Below, piece by piece: positions 32,877 to 41,003 of a DNA stretch of 64,000 bases (position 1 is the first letter of the stretch; each line of letters starts with the position of its first letter). Position numbers and translations under genes: made by a program. This stretch comes from Companilactobacillus nuruki (GTDB lineage: Bacteria > Bacillota > Bacilli > Lactobacillales > Lactobacillaceae), in the NCBI RefSeq assembly GCF_002872255.1, contig NZ_NIPR01000005.1:62001-126000 (forward strand), read 5' to 3'. The notes under the pieces were generated by a model, which saw only the letters and a list, made by a program, of their open reading frames with translations, was not told the origin of the DNA and did no database searches.

Positions 32877-35800
32877 AGAATTCAAATTTTCTTACGGATT
32901 GCTTTTCTGCTTCAGTTAATCCAAAGGCTGTCATAACCAATTCATCAACTTTATAATTCTCATTATCATAATTTTGATCTGTTTCCGCTTTGATCATTAT
33001 ATCTTTAACAACAGAACTGATTTTCAATTGAAGCTCTTCATTTATTTCTGGAATAGGGAATTGTCCCAGTTCATTAACTCGATATTGAGGGAAAGTTCTT
33101 CTTTGAAACTTATCAAACTTCATTAAAAACCATAGAGTCATTAGCTTAGAATTAATTATTCCTAACAAAGATAATGGATCAATTTGAATATTACGAATTA
33201 TCATCGTATTCATATCATTGATAATATTTTCATCAGTATATGCTGCTTGAATGCCATACGTTGCCTTTTTAGGTATTTGTCGAACTAAAATACGTGATCC
33301 TTTAAAGTATTCCGGCTTTCTCATTGCAGCCAAGTTAGGACCATATTTGATATATCCACTACTTAATGATATTGAATACCTATCAATATCTCCACCTTCA
33401 ACATATGGTAAATAAGTGCCATCAATTTTAGTATCCGAGTTAAAAATATGATTTTGACCATCAAGAGCTGTTTGTTTTGGAGTTCCCTTGCCTGTCTCGT
33501 ATCTTTTAACACCTGATTTTAAGTCTGCTAATGATTCTCGAGCAAGTGGAGCAAAAGAATTAATTTTCCAGTATGCATCAATAGCTTCTTTGTATTTAAC
33601 CATAGAAATACTAAATATAGGTTTTTCACCAAAGAAATCATTTTTCACTGTGCCAACAGTATCATAATCCCCATTTTTCAAGGTCCCTACTGTAATTGAA
33701 TTAGCTTTGGCCTTTTTAGCAAAAACTAAGCAATTATCTACGCTAGCATCGGCAAAAAGTTTATCGAGTGAATTAATCAATATTAAGTCTGCAAAATTTT
33801 CTTTTAAAAAGTCACGGGTTTTCTGTGCTTTTTGTAAGGTCAACAAATTATTAGGAACAATATATGCCAAATAACCATCTTTTCTTAATAAGTTATACCC
33901 CAATTCAAGAAATAATTGATAAGTATTAATTTGATACTCATTAACTACATATTCTTCCTTAAAGTACTCCTTCTCTCTTTCTCCAAAAGTCTTTGAACGA
34001 GCGGCTAAATAAGGTGGATTGGCAATCACAATATCAAACCCTACAAAATCACCATTCTCGTCTAAAACCTCAGGAAACTCGATTCTCCATTCCAACCCAT
34101 TACTAAACATTGGATCATTTTTATGGTTATCAAAATTTTCTTGCGCTTTATCAGCTTCTTCTTTTAACTCTTTAAAGCGCTGATTATCAAATTTTTCAAA
34201 GAAACTTGTCTGTCCAGCCCCAGCCAATTCTGACTCTAACTTACGCAATTTTTGACCAACGGGAGTTGTAAAACTAGCAAATAATTTATCCTTTATTTTC
34301 TTAATACTGTCATTAATATCCGCTTTAACCTGTTTATCACTAGTTTCTTTATATTGTTTTACTAATGATAGATATTCTTTAAAGCTCGTACTACGTAAAT
34401 CAAAAGTAGCATCTAATTTAAAACGATGAATAAGACTATCACCAGTTTTGATATTAATATCAATATTAGGAAGAGTAGTTAAAATCCGATTACTATTTTC
34501 ATCTACTGAATAGTAAGCATTCTTCAACAATTCAATCCATAATCTTAAACGACAAATATTAACCGAGTTAGGATTTAAATCAACACCATAGAGACAGTTT
34601 TCAATAATCCTTTGCTTTTGATGGAAAAGCGCCTTTTGAATTCTTAATGTAGCAGGTTTATTAGCATCATATGCAAAATTATCACCAGTTTCTGTTTGAA
34701 TGATCAATTCATCATTAACCACAGTACATTGAATATCATTCATCAATCTACCATCCGTATCAAAAAGAACTCTTAAGGACGATTTAATTGCTATCAATTC
34801 ATTCAAGATAGATACAAGAAAGTGCCCTGATCCAACGGCAGGATCTAAAACTTTTAGTTCATCAATTGCATAACTTATTTTTTTACGATCTTCCATAGAA
34901 AAATCGTAATCTCTCATACGCATTCCCAATTGAACAACGTTTTTGGCATTCCATCCCATTACTTCATTTACTTTAGTTAAAACCGCTTGTCTTACGGCTC
35001 TCTTTGCCATATACATAGTAATTTTACCTGGAGTAAAGAATGATCCATCCTTATAACCATTGATTTTTTCAAAAATAAGTCCTAAAACAGATGCATTAAT
35101 TAATTGATCTTGCTCTTTTTTACTCTTTGCTCCTACAGCAGAAGTAAAATCATATGAACTTAAGAATTTAAATAAGTAGTCAAGAATTGATATTTTTCCC
35201 GTTAATTTTTTACCATCGTTATCTTTTAAATTGGTCTTAGAATAAACTTCTATGTCTCCCTCACGTAACTCATTAATAGTTATTCCTTTACCTGATTTTT
35301 CTAAGTCTGTGGCTTCAAATAAAGAAGAATTCATATAAGGCACATTAGTATATTCCACTTTAATTCTCGGGTGTCTTTCATCTAATCTCTTAGCCATAAC
35401 AGCAAAAAATAAATTATTAATATCATCAAAAGTATGAAGTTTTTTATAGTTTAAGAATTTATAATCTATGCTATTGTTAAACGAAACTAATGATGATTCT
35501 AATAACTTCAAGAATAGGATTCTATTGACCCAAACCACGACCAATTGAACAGCAATATCAAAGCTTTCTTTTTCTGGGACATCTTTCATGTCTAATTGCT
35601 CAATAGTATTTTCAACAAGGGATGCATATTGACGTTTATTTTCTTTCAAACGATCAATAACTTTGTTATCACTCTTCTTATGTTCTTCAAGCCCCATAAT
35701 ATAAAGAAGCTCATTATAAAAATTCTTATTAAGACTATTTGAATCAGAAAATATTTCTTCGTTCAACAGATTTTCTGAACTAAAGAAACGATACAGTTGA

Positions 35801-36474
35801 GTTATTTGATTTTGTTTAAATCGGTCTGTGCCCTTTACTAAGTAATCCTGTAAATTAAAATATCCAATCTTAATTTTTTTATTTAAAGCTTTATCAATTT
35901 CAGATGCTACAACTTCATCATACAAAAAATCCGTTGTCGTTCCGGATAATTGTCGTTTCTCAAATTTCTTAAAATTTTCAACTAATTTTTTATTTTTAAT
36001 AAAATGTTTCTCTAATTCTTTAGAGTCTATTACAAAAAATTCATAACCATTAGTTACAATTCCACGTTTAACTTCAAGATTTTTATTAATTATCCGTTCT
36101 TTTAAGTAATATGAAACTAGTTCTCTAAATCCCTTTGCATTTAAATTGCTAGTACTCATCATTTCAGTCTTATTATTTAATTTCTTATATTCAACGATCA
36201 CTCCAACAGTGCTTTCACTATTATTCCCGTTATAGATAGCTAAATCTATTCGATCACTAGTATTAATTTGATTATCAGGAATTACAGTTTCAAGAAAGTC
36301 TCTAAAAATTCCTTTTTGAAATTCTTCACCTTGATTTTCATTATTTTTCAAAGATTTAATATAATTAGTAATATTATTTTTAAAATCTTCTTTTTGATCT
36401 TCTTGAGGCATTACCGCTTGAACATTTCTATTTATTAATTGCTTCAAATTCAAAAGTTGCTTGTCAATCATCAT
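32875..36474 (-). CDS. Type IIG restriction-modification enzyme (nuclease-methyltransferase-specificity fusion)
   Basis: 1199 aa. Residues about 55-100 hold a PD-(D/E)xK nuclease pattern (Asp77, then VIVEYKK with Glu95 and Lys97). Helical linker, then N6-adenine methyltransferase with motif I LDPAVGSGHFL near 541 and motif IV VIANPPYL near 818, and a TaqI-like target-recognition domain in the last 250 residues (GGDIDRYSISLSSGYI, RRTFPQYRVNELGQFPIPE). One chain both marks and cuts foreign DNA. GGGAG ribosome site fits the second of two adjacent ATGs (36471). Full length, apparently intact. Confidence 0.87.
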   Translation of the reverse strand: MMIDKQLLNLKQLINRNVQAVMPQEDQKEDFKNNITNYIKSLKNNENQGEEFQKGIFRDFLETVIPDNQINTSDRIDLAIYNGNNSESTVGVIVEYKKLNNKTEMMSTSNLNAKGFRELVSYYLKERIINKNLEVKRGIVTNGYEFFVIDSKELEKHFIKNKKLVENFKKFEKRQLSGTTTDFLYDEVVASEIDKALNKKIKIGYFNLQDYLVKGTDRFKQNQITQLYRFFSSENLLNEEIFSDSNSLNKNFYNELLYIMGLEEHKKSDNKVIDRLKENKRQYASLVENTIEQLDMKDVPEKESFDIAVQLVVVWVNRILFLKLLESSLVSFNNSIDYKFLNYKKLHTFDDINNLFFAVMAKRLDERHPRIKVEYTNVPYMNSSLFEATDLEKSGKGITINELREGDIEVYSKTNLKDNDGKKLTGKISILDYLFKFLSSYDFTSAVGAKSKKEQDQLINASVLGLIFEKINGYKDGSFFTPGKITMYMAKRAVRQAVLTKVNEVMGWNAKNVVQLGMRMRDYDFSMEDRKKISYAIDELKVLDPAVGSGHFLVSILNELIAIKSSLRVLFDTDGRLMNDIQCTVVNDELIIQTETGDNFAYDANKPATLRIQKALFHQKQRIIENCLYGVDLNPNSVNICRLRLWIELLKNAYYSVDENSNRILTTLPNIDINIKTGDSLIHRFKLDATFDLRSTSFKEYLSLVKQYKETSDKQVKADINDSIKKIKDKLFASFTTPVGQKLRKLESELAGAGQTSFFEKFDNQRFKELKEEADKAQENFDNHKNDPMFSNGLEWRIEFPEVLDENGDFVGFDIVIANPPYLAARSKTFGEREKEYFKEEYVVNEYQINTYQLFLELGYNLLRKDGYLAYIVPNNLLTLQKAQKTRDFLKENFADLILINSLDKLFADASVDNCLVFAKKAKANSITVGTLKNGDYDTVGTVKNDFFGEKPIFSISMVKYKEAIDAYWKINSFAPLARESLADLKSGVKRYETGKGTPKQTALDGQNHIFNSDTKIDGTYLPYVEGGDIDRYSISLSSGYIKYGPNLAAMRKPEYFKGSRILVRQIPKKATYGIQAAYTDENIINDMNTMIIRNIQIDPLSLLGIINSKLMTLWFLMKFDKFQRRTFPQYRVNELGQFPIPEINEELQLKISSVVKDIMIKAETDQNYDNENYKVDELVMTAFGLTEAEKQSVRKFEF

Positions 36475-36523
36475 TGTTCTCCCAAAAAATAAGATATTTT
36501 TATTTTACCCCCAATAAAAAGTA

Positions 36524-36559
36524 AAAAGCTCCTAGTTTAATAATAACTAAGAGTTTTTC
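36524..36559. terminator. Terminator upstream of the type IIG gene
   Basis: AAAAAGCTCCTAGTT...AACTAAGAGTTTTT, similar in sequence to the hairpin at 32837. Ends the relic at 36568-36829 on the minus strand and insulates the type IIG gene. Confidence 0.65.
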
Positions 36560-36567
36560 TTTGCTGC

Positions 36568-36829
36568 TTAATTTGTTGGCTCAAACAAAACACTAGCCGC
36601 ATAGTAATCATTATACATATCTGAAATACCATCTAATAATAGATCACACAAGTTCTTTTATGTTTTTCCAATATTATGATAATCTACTGAATTACGTGCT
36701 GTAAACAATAAATTAACAAAAGTTGTCTCCCTTGAAGTCAACTTTATTGGATCCTTTCTAAAATATTTCACATAATCTTGAGCAGTTGGATTTTTTGGAA
36801 AACTGATCTGAACCCTTAAGTTTAGACAT
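36568..36829 (-). pseudogene. Decayed gene of unknown family
   Basis: Start MSKLKGSDQ at 36829 shifts frame into VQISFPKNPTAQDYVKYF..., hits a TAA after NIGKT, then continues as KNLCDLLLDGISDMYNDYY to a stop at 36568. At least one frameshift and one nonsense change. Helical, soluble; family not recognised. It abuts the IS200 insertion, which may have truncated it. Confidence 0.45.
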
Positions 36830-37027
36830 TTAATTATGTCTGCTTTTAGAACGGAAAGTTCTCGGCATTTAACCGGTGACTTTTTTTATCGCCCTAGAAA
36901 GTCTACACCATGCAAAAAGCCCCTTAAAGGGGCCCAACAAAGAACTACCAACCGCTATCCATCCTATTTTATTTTTGAATGGGTCGATATATTCTCTCTT
37001 ACTTATACTGTCTCTTACTCTATCTTC

Positions 37028-37429
37028 TTATTCCTGTTCTCTTATATATTTCGCTATGGTTTTTTGATTCAATCCTACAGTGCTCACGTAATATCCCTTA
37101 GCCCAGAAATTTCTGTTTTCATAATTATATTTCAAATTGGCATGTCTCTCATGAATTATTATGGTACTTCTACCTTTAAGATACCCCATAAAACTTGAAA
37201 CACTCATTTTCGGAGGTATTTTTACAAGCATATGTATATGATCCGGCATTGCATGTGCCTCAATGATTTCTACTTCTTTCAGTTCACAAAGTCTTCTTAA
37301 AATCCTCCCTATGTCTTGTCTTAAATCCCCATATATCACTCTTCGCCTGTATTTCGGAGTGAACACTATGTGATACTTACAATTCCATCTTGTGTGTGCT
37401 AAACTACTATCGTCATTTGATTTAGACAT
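37028..37429 (-). CDS. tnpA: IS200-type Y1 transposase TnpA, shortened by a stop
   Basis: 133 aa. HUH pair in DHIHMLVKIPPK and the helix TIAKYIREQ carrying the presumed catalytic Tyr are present. The family normally continues EKED..., and the same frame after the TAA at 37028 reads EDRVRDSISKREYIDPF, so an AAA-to-TAA type change removes about 25 C-terminal residues. Activity therefore doubtful. Confidence 0.82.
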   Translation of the reverse strand: MSKSNDDSSLAHTRWNCKYHIVFTPKYRRRVIYGDLRQDIGRILRRLCELKEVEIIEAHAMPDHIHMLVKIPPKMSVSSFMGYLKGRSTIIIHERHANLKYNYENRNFWAKGYYVSTVGLNQKTIAKYIREQE

Positions 37430-37431
37430 AA

Positions 37432-37495
37432 AAAAATCCCTTTCGCATTATAAATTGGTTGGTAGCCTTTTATAATTATAGCGAAAGGGATTTTT
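37432..37495. repeat. Long hairpin in IS200 leader
   Basis: AAAAATCCCTTTCGC and GCGAAAGGGATTTTT arms (15 bp perfect) plus inner AT pairing. In IS200 such a structure blocks incoming transcription and hides the tnpA ribosome site. Confidence 0.75.
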
Positions 37496-37517
37496 AACGC
37501 TAAAGCTATTTTCACCC

Positions 37518-37536
37518 CCACACGTAAAACGTGTGG
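37518..37536. repeat. IS200 left-end palindrome
   Basis: CCACACG-TAAAA-CGTGTGG, 7-bp perfect stem near the element's left tip; expected TnpA binding hairpin. Confidence 0.6.
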
Positions 37537-37556
37537 TTTTATTCAACATATTAAAC

Positions 37557-37592
37557 AAAAAAGGACCTGCCGTTGATGGCAGATCCTTTTTA
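37557..37592. terminator. Bidirectional terminator with core CTGCCGTTGATGGCAG
   Basis: AAAAAAGGA-CTGCC...GGCAG-TCCTTTTT. The 16-bp core at 37567-37582 recurs in inverted orientation at 40849-40864, bracketing the relic, CBASS-like and membrane-protein genes. Confidence 0.82.
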
Positions 37593-37623
37593 ACTATTTT
37601 TCTACTTTATACTTCATCTTCTC

Positions 37624-38352
37624 TCATGATGATATCTTTAATTTTTTCATTATTTCATCAGGATATACTTCTGGAAATTTTCTTAAATATAAACCTACTC
37701 TGAAAATATCCTTAATTTCCTCAGTATACTCACTATCTTCAAAGTCAAAATATGCTTCACTTTTAAGATTTTCCTCTTCATCGATAGTAACAGTATCCAA
37801 AGATTCTGATATATCTACAATTGAGGTGATTTTAATTTCTTTCATATCATTTTGAATGAATACCTGAAAACTGTGAATGATTACCACCCTCACACATAAC
37901 AATTCCTAAAGGATAAACATACTCATTTCTAATATTCGTATTGGATTCATCAAGATTGTTTCCTGAATTACCACCAATGTGTATCAAATTATCTATTATT
38001 CTCTCATTATGCCAAGGTTGTACTATAATTGCTGCCTCATTCGATCTTATGTAAATAGGATTTTTTAACAAATCAATCGTTTTATACTTTTTTACTTCAT
38101 AATGATATGGTGGTGTGTACCAGCCTGTGTTGTTCATTGTTGAATGTGGCATTCTTAAAGTTTGATAAGCCATTTGATAATTTAAAGAAGAACAAATTAT
38201 TTTAAGAATTTTGATTAATGTTCTTTGTCTTTCCATAGGCTGAATTCCTATGCTTGATCCATTTAACAAATATCTAATGGACCTAGATAGTTCATTTTTT
38301 CTAACTATTTTTTCTTCTTTTTTTCTTTTTTATTAAATATATTTTTAAACAT
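37624..38352 (-). pseudogene. DUF6710-like protein, two frameshifts
   Basis: ATG at 38350-38352 with AGAGGAC ribosome site reads MFKNIFNKKEKKKKK then stops; a one-base slip in the A-rich run restores IVRKNELSRSIRYLLNGSS and about 140 residues ending CEGGNHSQFSGI. A second shift near 37855 leads into FIQNDMKEIKITSIVDISES... to 37624. Joined, about 240 aa resembling DUF6710 (GNHS-bearing) proteins; the family link is tentative. Probably once part of the defence cargo. Confidence 0.55.
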
Positions 38353-38627
38353 TTTTGTCCTCTTTAAAAAATTAAAACAACTATTTCGTATGATTTGTAT
38401 CCAAAAGCATATTTACCCACCCAAATATAAGTCTAAAAATTAATTTGATCATCTCAAAGAGAAATAGCAATCATCATGATAATGCCCTTATGGACAACAG
38501 AGATTAAGTACAAAATTCTAATTAACTTACTTTTGAGACAAATTGCATATTCTAGTCCTAAACTGGTAGTGTATAACTTGATATGAATGTTTAAAATATT
38601 AAGCATCATTTAGGAGGAATAAAAAAT

Positions 38628-39437
38628 ATGAGCAGTTATGTACAGAAACATAGCAATATAATTTCTAGGGAAGTTAGAAACATAGTTACTCAACGGTATC
38701 AGAACGTAACCAGCGCATCAAATCGAACATTTTGGCAATCAAACAGTAATACAAATCACTCCATTTATGTTGGATCATATGGCAGAGGCACAGCTGTCAA
38801 AACAGGAGATATAGATATATTATGTTCTCTGCCAAAATCAGAATTTGATCATTTTAATAACTCCAATGGTAATGGTCAATCAAGACTTTTACAATCTCTA
38901 CGAAATTCTATTTTAGTTTCTTATCCCCACAGTGATATTCGAGCCGATGGTCAAGTAGTTAAAATATCATTTTCAGATGGTATGAAGTTTGAAATCTTAC
39001 CTGCCTTTCATCAGTTAGATCCATGGGGATTAGAGCTATCTAGCTTTCGTTATCCTGATTCAAATATGGGTGGAAAGTGGAAATCTACAGATCCCAAGGC
39101 TGAACAAAAGGCTGTTCATATAAAGAATAAAGAAAGCAATGGCCTTTATCAAGCTACATGTAGACATCTGCGAATTATTAGAAATGATCATTTCAAAAGC
39201 TTTCATCTATCAGGAATCGTGATTGACAGTTTTGTATATTCAGCAATGCAAGGCTGGAGATTTACTCCAACTGGGGAACAATCCAAATCGTCATTGGGAG
39301 ATTATGAAAATGTACTTTTAAAATATTTTTATGATCATTATTCAGATGCTCTTTATTCTCCGGGCAGTCAACAAAAAGTTGATTTGAATTCAAATAGTGA
39401 AGCGCTTGAGAAAGTATTAAATTATTTAGTTAAATAA
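38628..39437 (+). CDS. SMODS-type nucleotidyltransferase (CD-NTase, CBASS cyclase)
   Basis: 269 aa polymerase-beta-like nucleotidyltransferase. Gly49-Ser50 in VGSYGRGTAVKTG, the metal ligands Asp61 and Asp63 in GDIDIL, and a third carboxylate, Glu122, in KFEILPAF form a complete active site. Such enzymes make cyclic di- or trinucleotides on phage infection. AGGAGG ribosome site 6 bases before ATG. 15 bp upstream of a SLATT effector gene. No Cap2/Cap3 (E1/JAB) or HORMA/TRIP13 genes, so a minimal type I CBASS is inferred. 38353-38627 is the AT-rich promoter region; no clear -35/-10 chosen. Confidence 0.82.
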   Translation: MSSYVQKHSNIISREVRNIVTQRYQNVTSASNRTFWQSNSNTNHSIYVGSYGRGTAVKTGDIDILCSLPKSEFDHFNNSNGNGQSRLLQSLRNSILVSYPHSDIRADGQVVKISFSDGMKFEILPAFHQLDPWGLELSSFRYPDSNMGGKWKSTDPKAEQKAVHIKNKESNGLYQATCRHLRIIRNDHFKSFHLSGIVIDSFVYSAMQGWRFTPTGEQSKSSLGDYENVLLKYFYDHYSDALYSPGSQQKVDLNSNSEALEKVLNYLVK

Positions 39438-39452
39438 TGAGTATACATAAAT

Positions 39453-40010
39453 ATGGATAATTATCATAAGAAATTAATGAATCAATTGCGAGAATCATAT
39501 GGAAAGCTTACATATACATATACAGCGCATAATAAAATGGCAAATCGAATGAACCGTAAAGCAAATAACATTGCTTTTTCTAAAATAATTTTGTCTGCTA
39601 TATCAACAGGTGGATTATTAGGTACTATATTTCTTGATAAATATTATTTAAAAATAATAACTGCATTAATCTCAACAATATTATTAATTATTAATTTATA
39701 TTTCAAAGAATCGCAACTTTCTGAAAAAATTCTAGAACACCGTAAAGCAGCGGACTCCCTTTGGTTAATACGTGAACAATATATATCTTTAATGACTGAT
39801 TTCGAACAACTTTCAATAGATACAATATGTACTCAACGAGATCATTTAATAGATGCATCCAGCAAAATTTATAATAATTCTCCTAGAACTGATTCAAAAA
39901 GTTATGTTGCCACTCAAAATGCCCTTAAAAATGATGAAGAGCAATTCTTTACTGAAGAAGAAATTGATAAAATGCTACCAAAGCATTTACGGAATACTAA
40001 ATGCAATTAA
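39453..40010 (+). CDS. SLATT-domain two-TM membrane effector
   Basis: 185 aa. N-terminal helix with LRESYGKLTYTYTAHNKMA (typical SLATT_5 opening), two membrane segments (about residues 41-60 and 65-84), a long cytoplasmic helix ESQLSEKILEHRKAADSLW and an acidic tail. SLATT proteins are predicted pore-forming effectors paired with SMODS nucleotidyltransferases, opening the membrane when the second messenger is made. Weak ribosome site; translation probably coupled to the nucleotidyltransferase gene. Confidence 0.8.
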   Translation: MDNYHKKLMNQLRESYGKLTYTYTAHNKMANRMNRKANNIAFSKIILSAISTGGLLGTIFLDKYYLKIITALISTILLIINLYFKESQLSEKILEHRKAADSLWLIREQYISLMTDFEQLSIDTICTQRDHLIDASSKIYNNSPRTDSKSYVATQNALKNDEEQFFTEEEIDKMLPKHLRNTKCN

Positions 40011-40109
40011 TTATCAATATATGCTTGTGAAAATAAAATGATATTAGAAAGTTTGAGTGATAATTCCCTTCTTCCTAATACCATTTTATAATTTATGTTA
40101 TTGGAATTA

Positions 40110-40802
40110 TCATGGCTCAATTCTTTTCGACCATGCTTCCCTTCCCTTTAATTCTTTATCTCTTGTAATAAGTTCGCTCAATTTAACGTTGAAATCAAAA
40201 TTTCCAAACGTAGTATTAACAGAAATTGTATTATTCTTTTTAATATTTATATTCTTTAGGTCTTCATCATATATTGGCCAAAATAAATATCCTTGTACAA
40301 TTCCATATGGCTTTATTGTAACAATTGGTTTTATCCATTTTTCAGATATTGGAAATGACTCCATCCTACCCCGACCACCTGCAGTAATCCCATAAGGTAA
40401 TTTATGAATACTCCTCCTAACTTCAACCGAATATTCACTTCCCGGTTGAGTATATTGGTTATATTCATAAAGACTATTTAATTTAAAAGAACTTATTGAA
40501 ATTGGGTTAGAACTCTTATTTTTTAATGTAACTTCAATAATCACTCTGTACCGTCTATTTGAATATATATCTGGATTGTTTTCGTCCTTATCATTCCATT
40601 CCGGCTCAATAACTACTGATGTCTTCCCTCTATGAGCTTGTTCCAAAACAAGATTTGGCTTCCCATGAAGATATGAAATCAAGGATAATACGGCCGATCC
40701 GATTGCAATAATTAAGGACATCGTTGAAATTACAATTGGAGTCCAATCAGTCCAATTTAAAGGTTGAACCGTAGTCATTATTTTTAATAAATCTAAATTC
40801 AT
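40110..40802 (-). CDS. Membrane-anchored protein of unknown function
   Basis: About 230 aa; ATG at 40802 has GGTGA 6 bases upstream. One hydrophobic segment (about residues 20-45), then a soluble beta-rich domain (RYRVIIEVTLKNKSSNPISI). No recognised family. It is convergent with the CBASS-like pair inside the same inverted-repeat-bracketed cassette, so a defence role is possible but unsupported by sequence. Confidence 0.6.
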   Translation of the reverse strand: MNLDLLKIMTTVQPLNWTDWTPIVISTMSLIIAIGSAVLSLISYLHGKPNLVLEQAHRGKTSVVIEPEWNDKDENNPDIYSNRRYRVIIEVTLKNKSSNPISISSFKLNSLYEYNQYTQPGSEYSVEVRRSIHKLPYGITAGGRGRMESFPISEKWIKPIVTIKPYGIVQGYLFWPIYDEDLKNINIKKNNTISVNTTFGNFDFNVKLSELITRDKELKGREAWSKRIEP

Positions 40803-40839
40803 ATATATCACCATATTTTAAAGAATTAGTTATTACTAT

Positions 40840-40878
40840 AAAAAAGCCCTGCCATCAACGGCAGAGCTTTATTTTTTA
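40840..40878. terminator. Bidirectional terminator with core CTGCCATCAACGGCAG
   Basis: AAAAAGC-CTGCC...GGCAG-GCTTT with A and T runs on both sides. The core (40849-40864) is the exact inverse of that at 37567-37582. Confidence 0.8.
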
Positions 40879-40885
40879 TAATAAC

Positions 40886-40907
40886 TTTTGGCTGGGTTTT
40901 GGCTGGG
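40886..40907. repeat. Tandem 11-bp repeat inside right end of element
   Basis: TTTTGGCTGGG twice in tandem, 87 bp from the right core. Shares TTTTGGC and an 11-bp period with the left-end tandem. Confidence 0.5.
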
Positions 40908-40993
40908 AACCATGCTAATTCACATGGTTTTTACCATTAGTTCCGAGTTATAAAGACTGATATATAGGCATCCGCCTTCAAGTTAACTTGGCT

Positions 40994-41003
40994 CTTTATT
41001 CCC
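40994..41003. repeat. Right attachment-site core (attR) at the guaA stop
   Basis: CTTTATTCCC spanning the guaA stop codon (TTA on the plus strand at 40996-40998), repeated at 26845-26854. Confidence 0.55.

Larger units (their letters stand above)
36905..37545 (-). mobile_element. IS200/IS605-family insertion sequence (IS200-like, tnpA only)
   Basis: Single TnpA gene flanked by palindromes: GCCCC-TTTAA-GGGGC at 36919-36933 on the right-end side, and CCACACG-TAAAA-CGTGTGG (37518-37536) at the left end, the type of subterminal hairpin TnpA binds. A long internal hairpin (37432-37495) precedes the gene. No tnpB. Exact tips uncertain by about 20 bp. Confidence 0.75.
26845..41003. mobile_element. 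Integrative mobilizable element in the 3' end of guaA, with defence cargo
   Basis: About 14.2 kb between direct repeats CTTTATTCCC. Order from left: tyrosine integrase, DUF3173, MobT-like relaxase, oriT candidate, split coupling protein, accessory protein, attenuator, frameshifted ORF, type IIG restriction-modification enzyme, relic, IS200, relic, CBASS-like pair, membrane protein. There are no mating-pore (VirB4/VirB6-like) genes, so it needs a helper conjugative element. 3'-guaA insertion is known for such Gram-positive elements; it restores or keeps the last guaA codons. Confidence 0.75.

Noticed and set aside
36836-37198. 120-aa plus-strand ORF
   Set aside because: Antisense to the IS200 transposase and its right end; no ribosome site.
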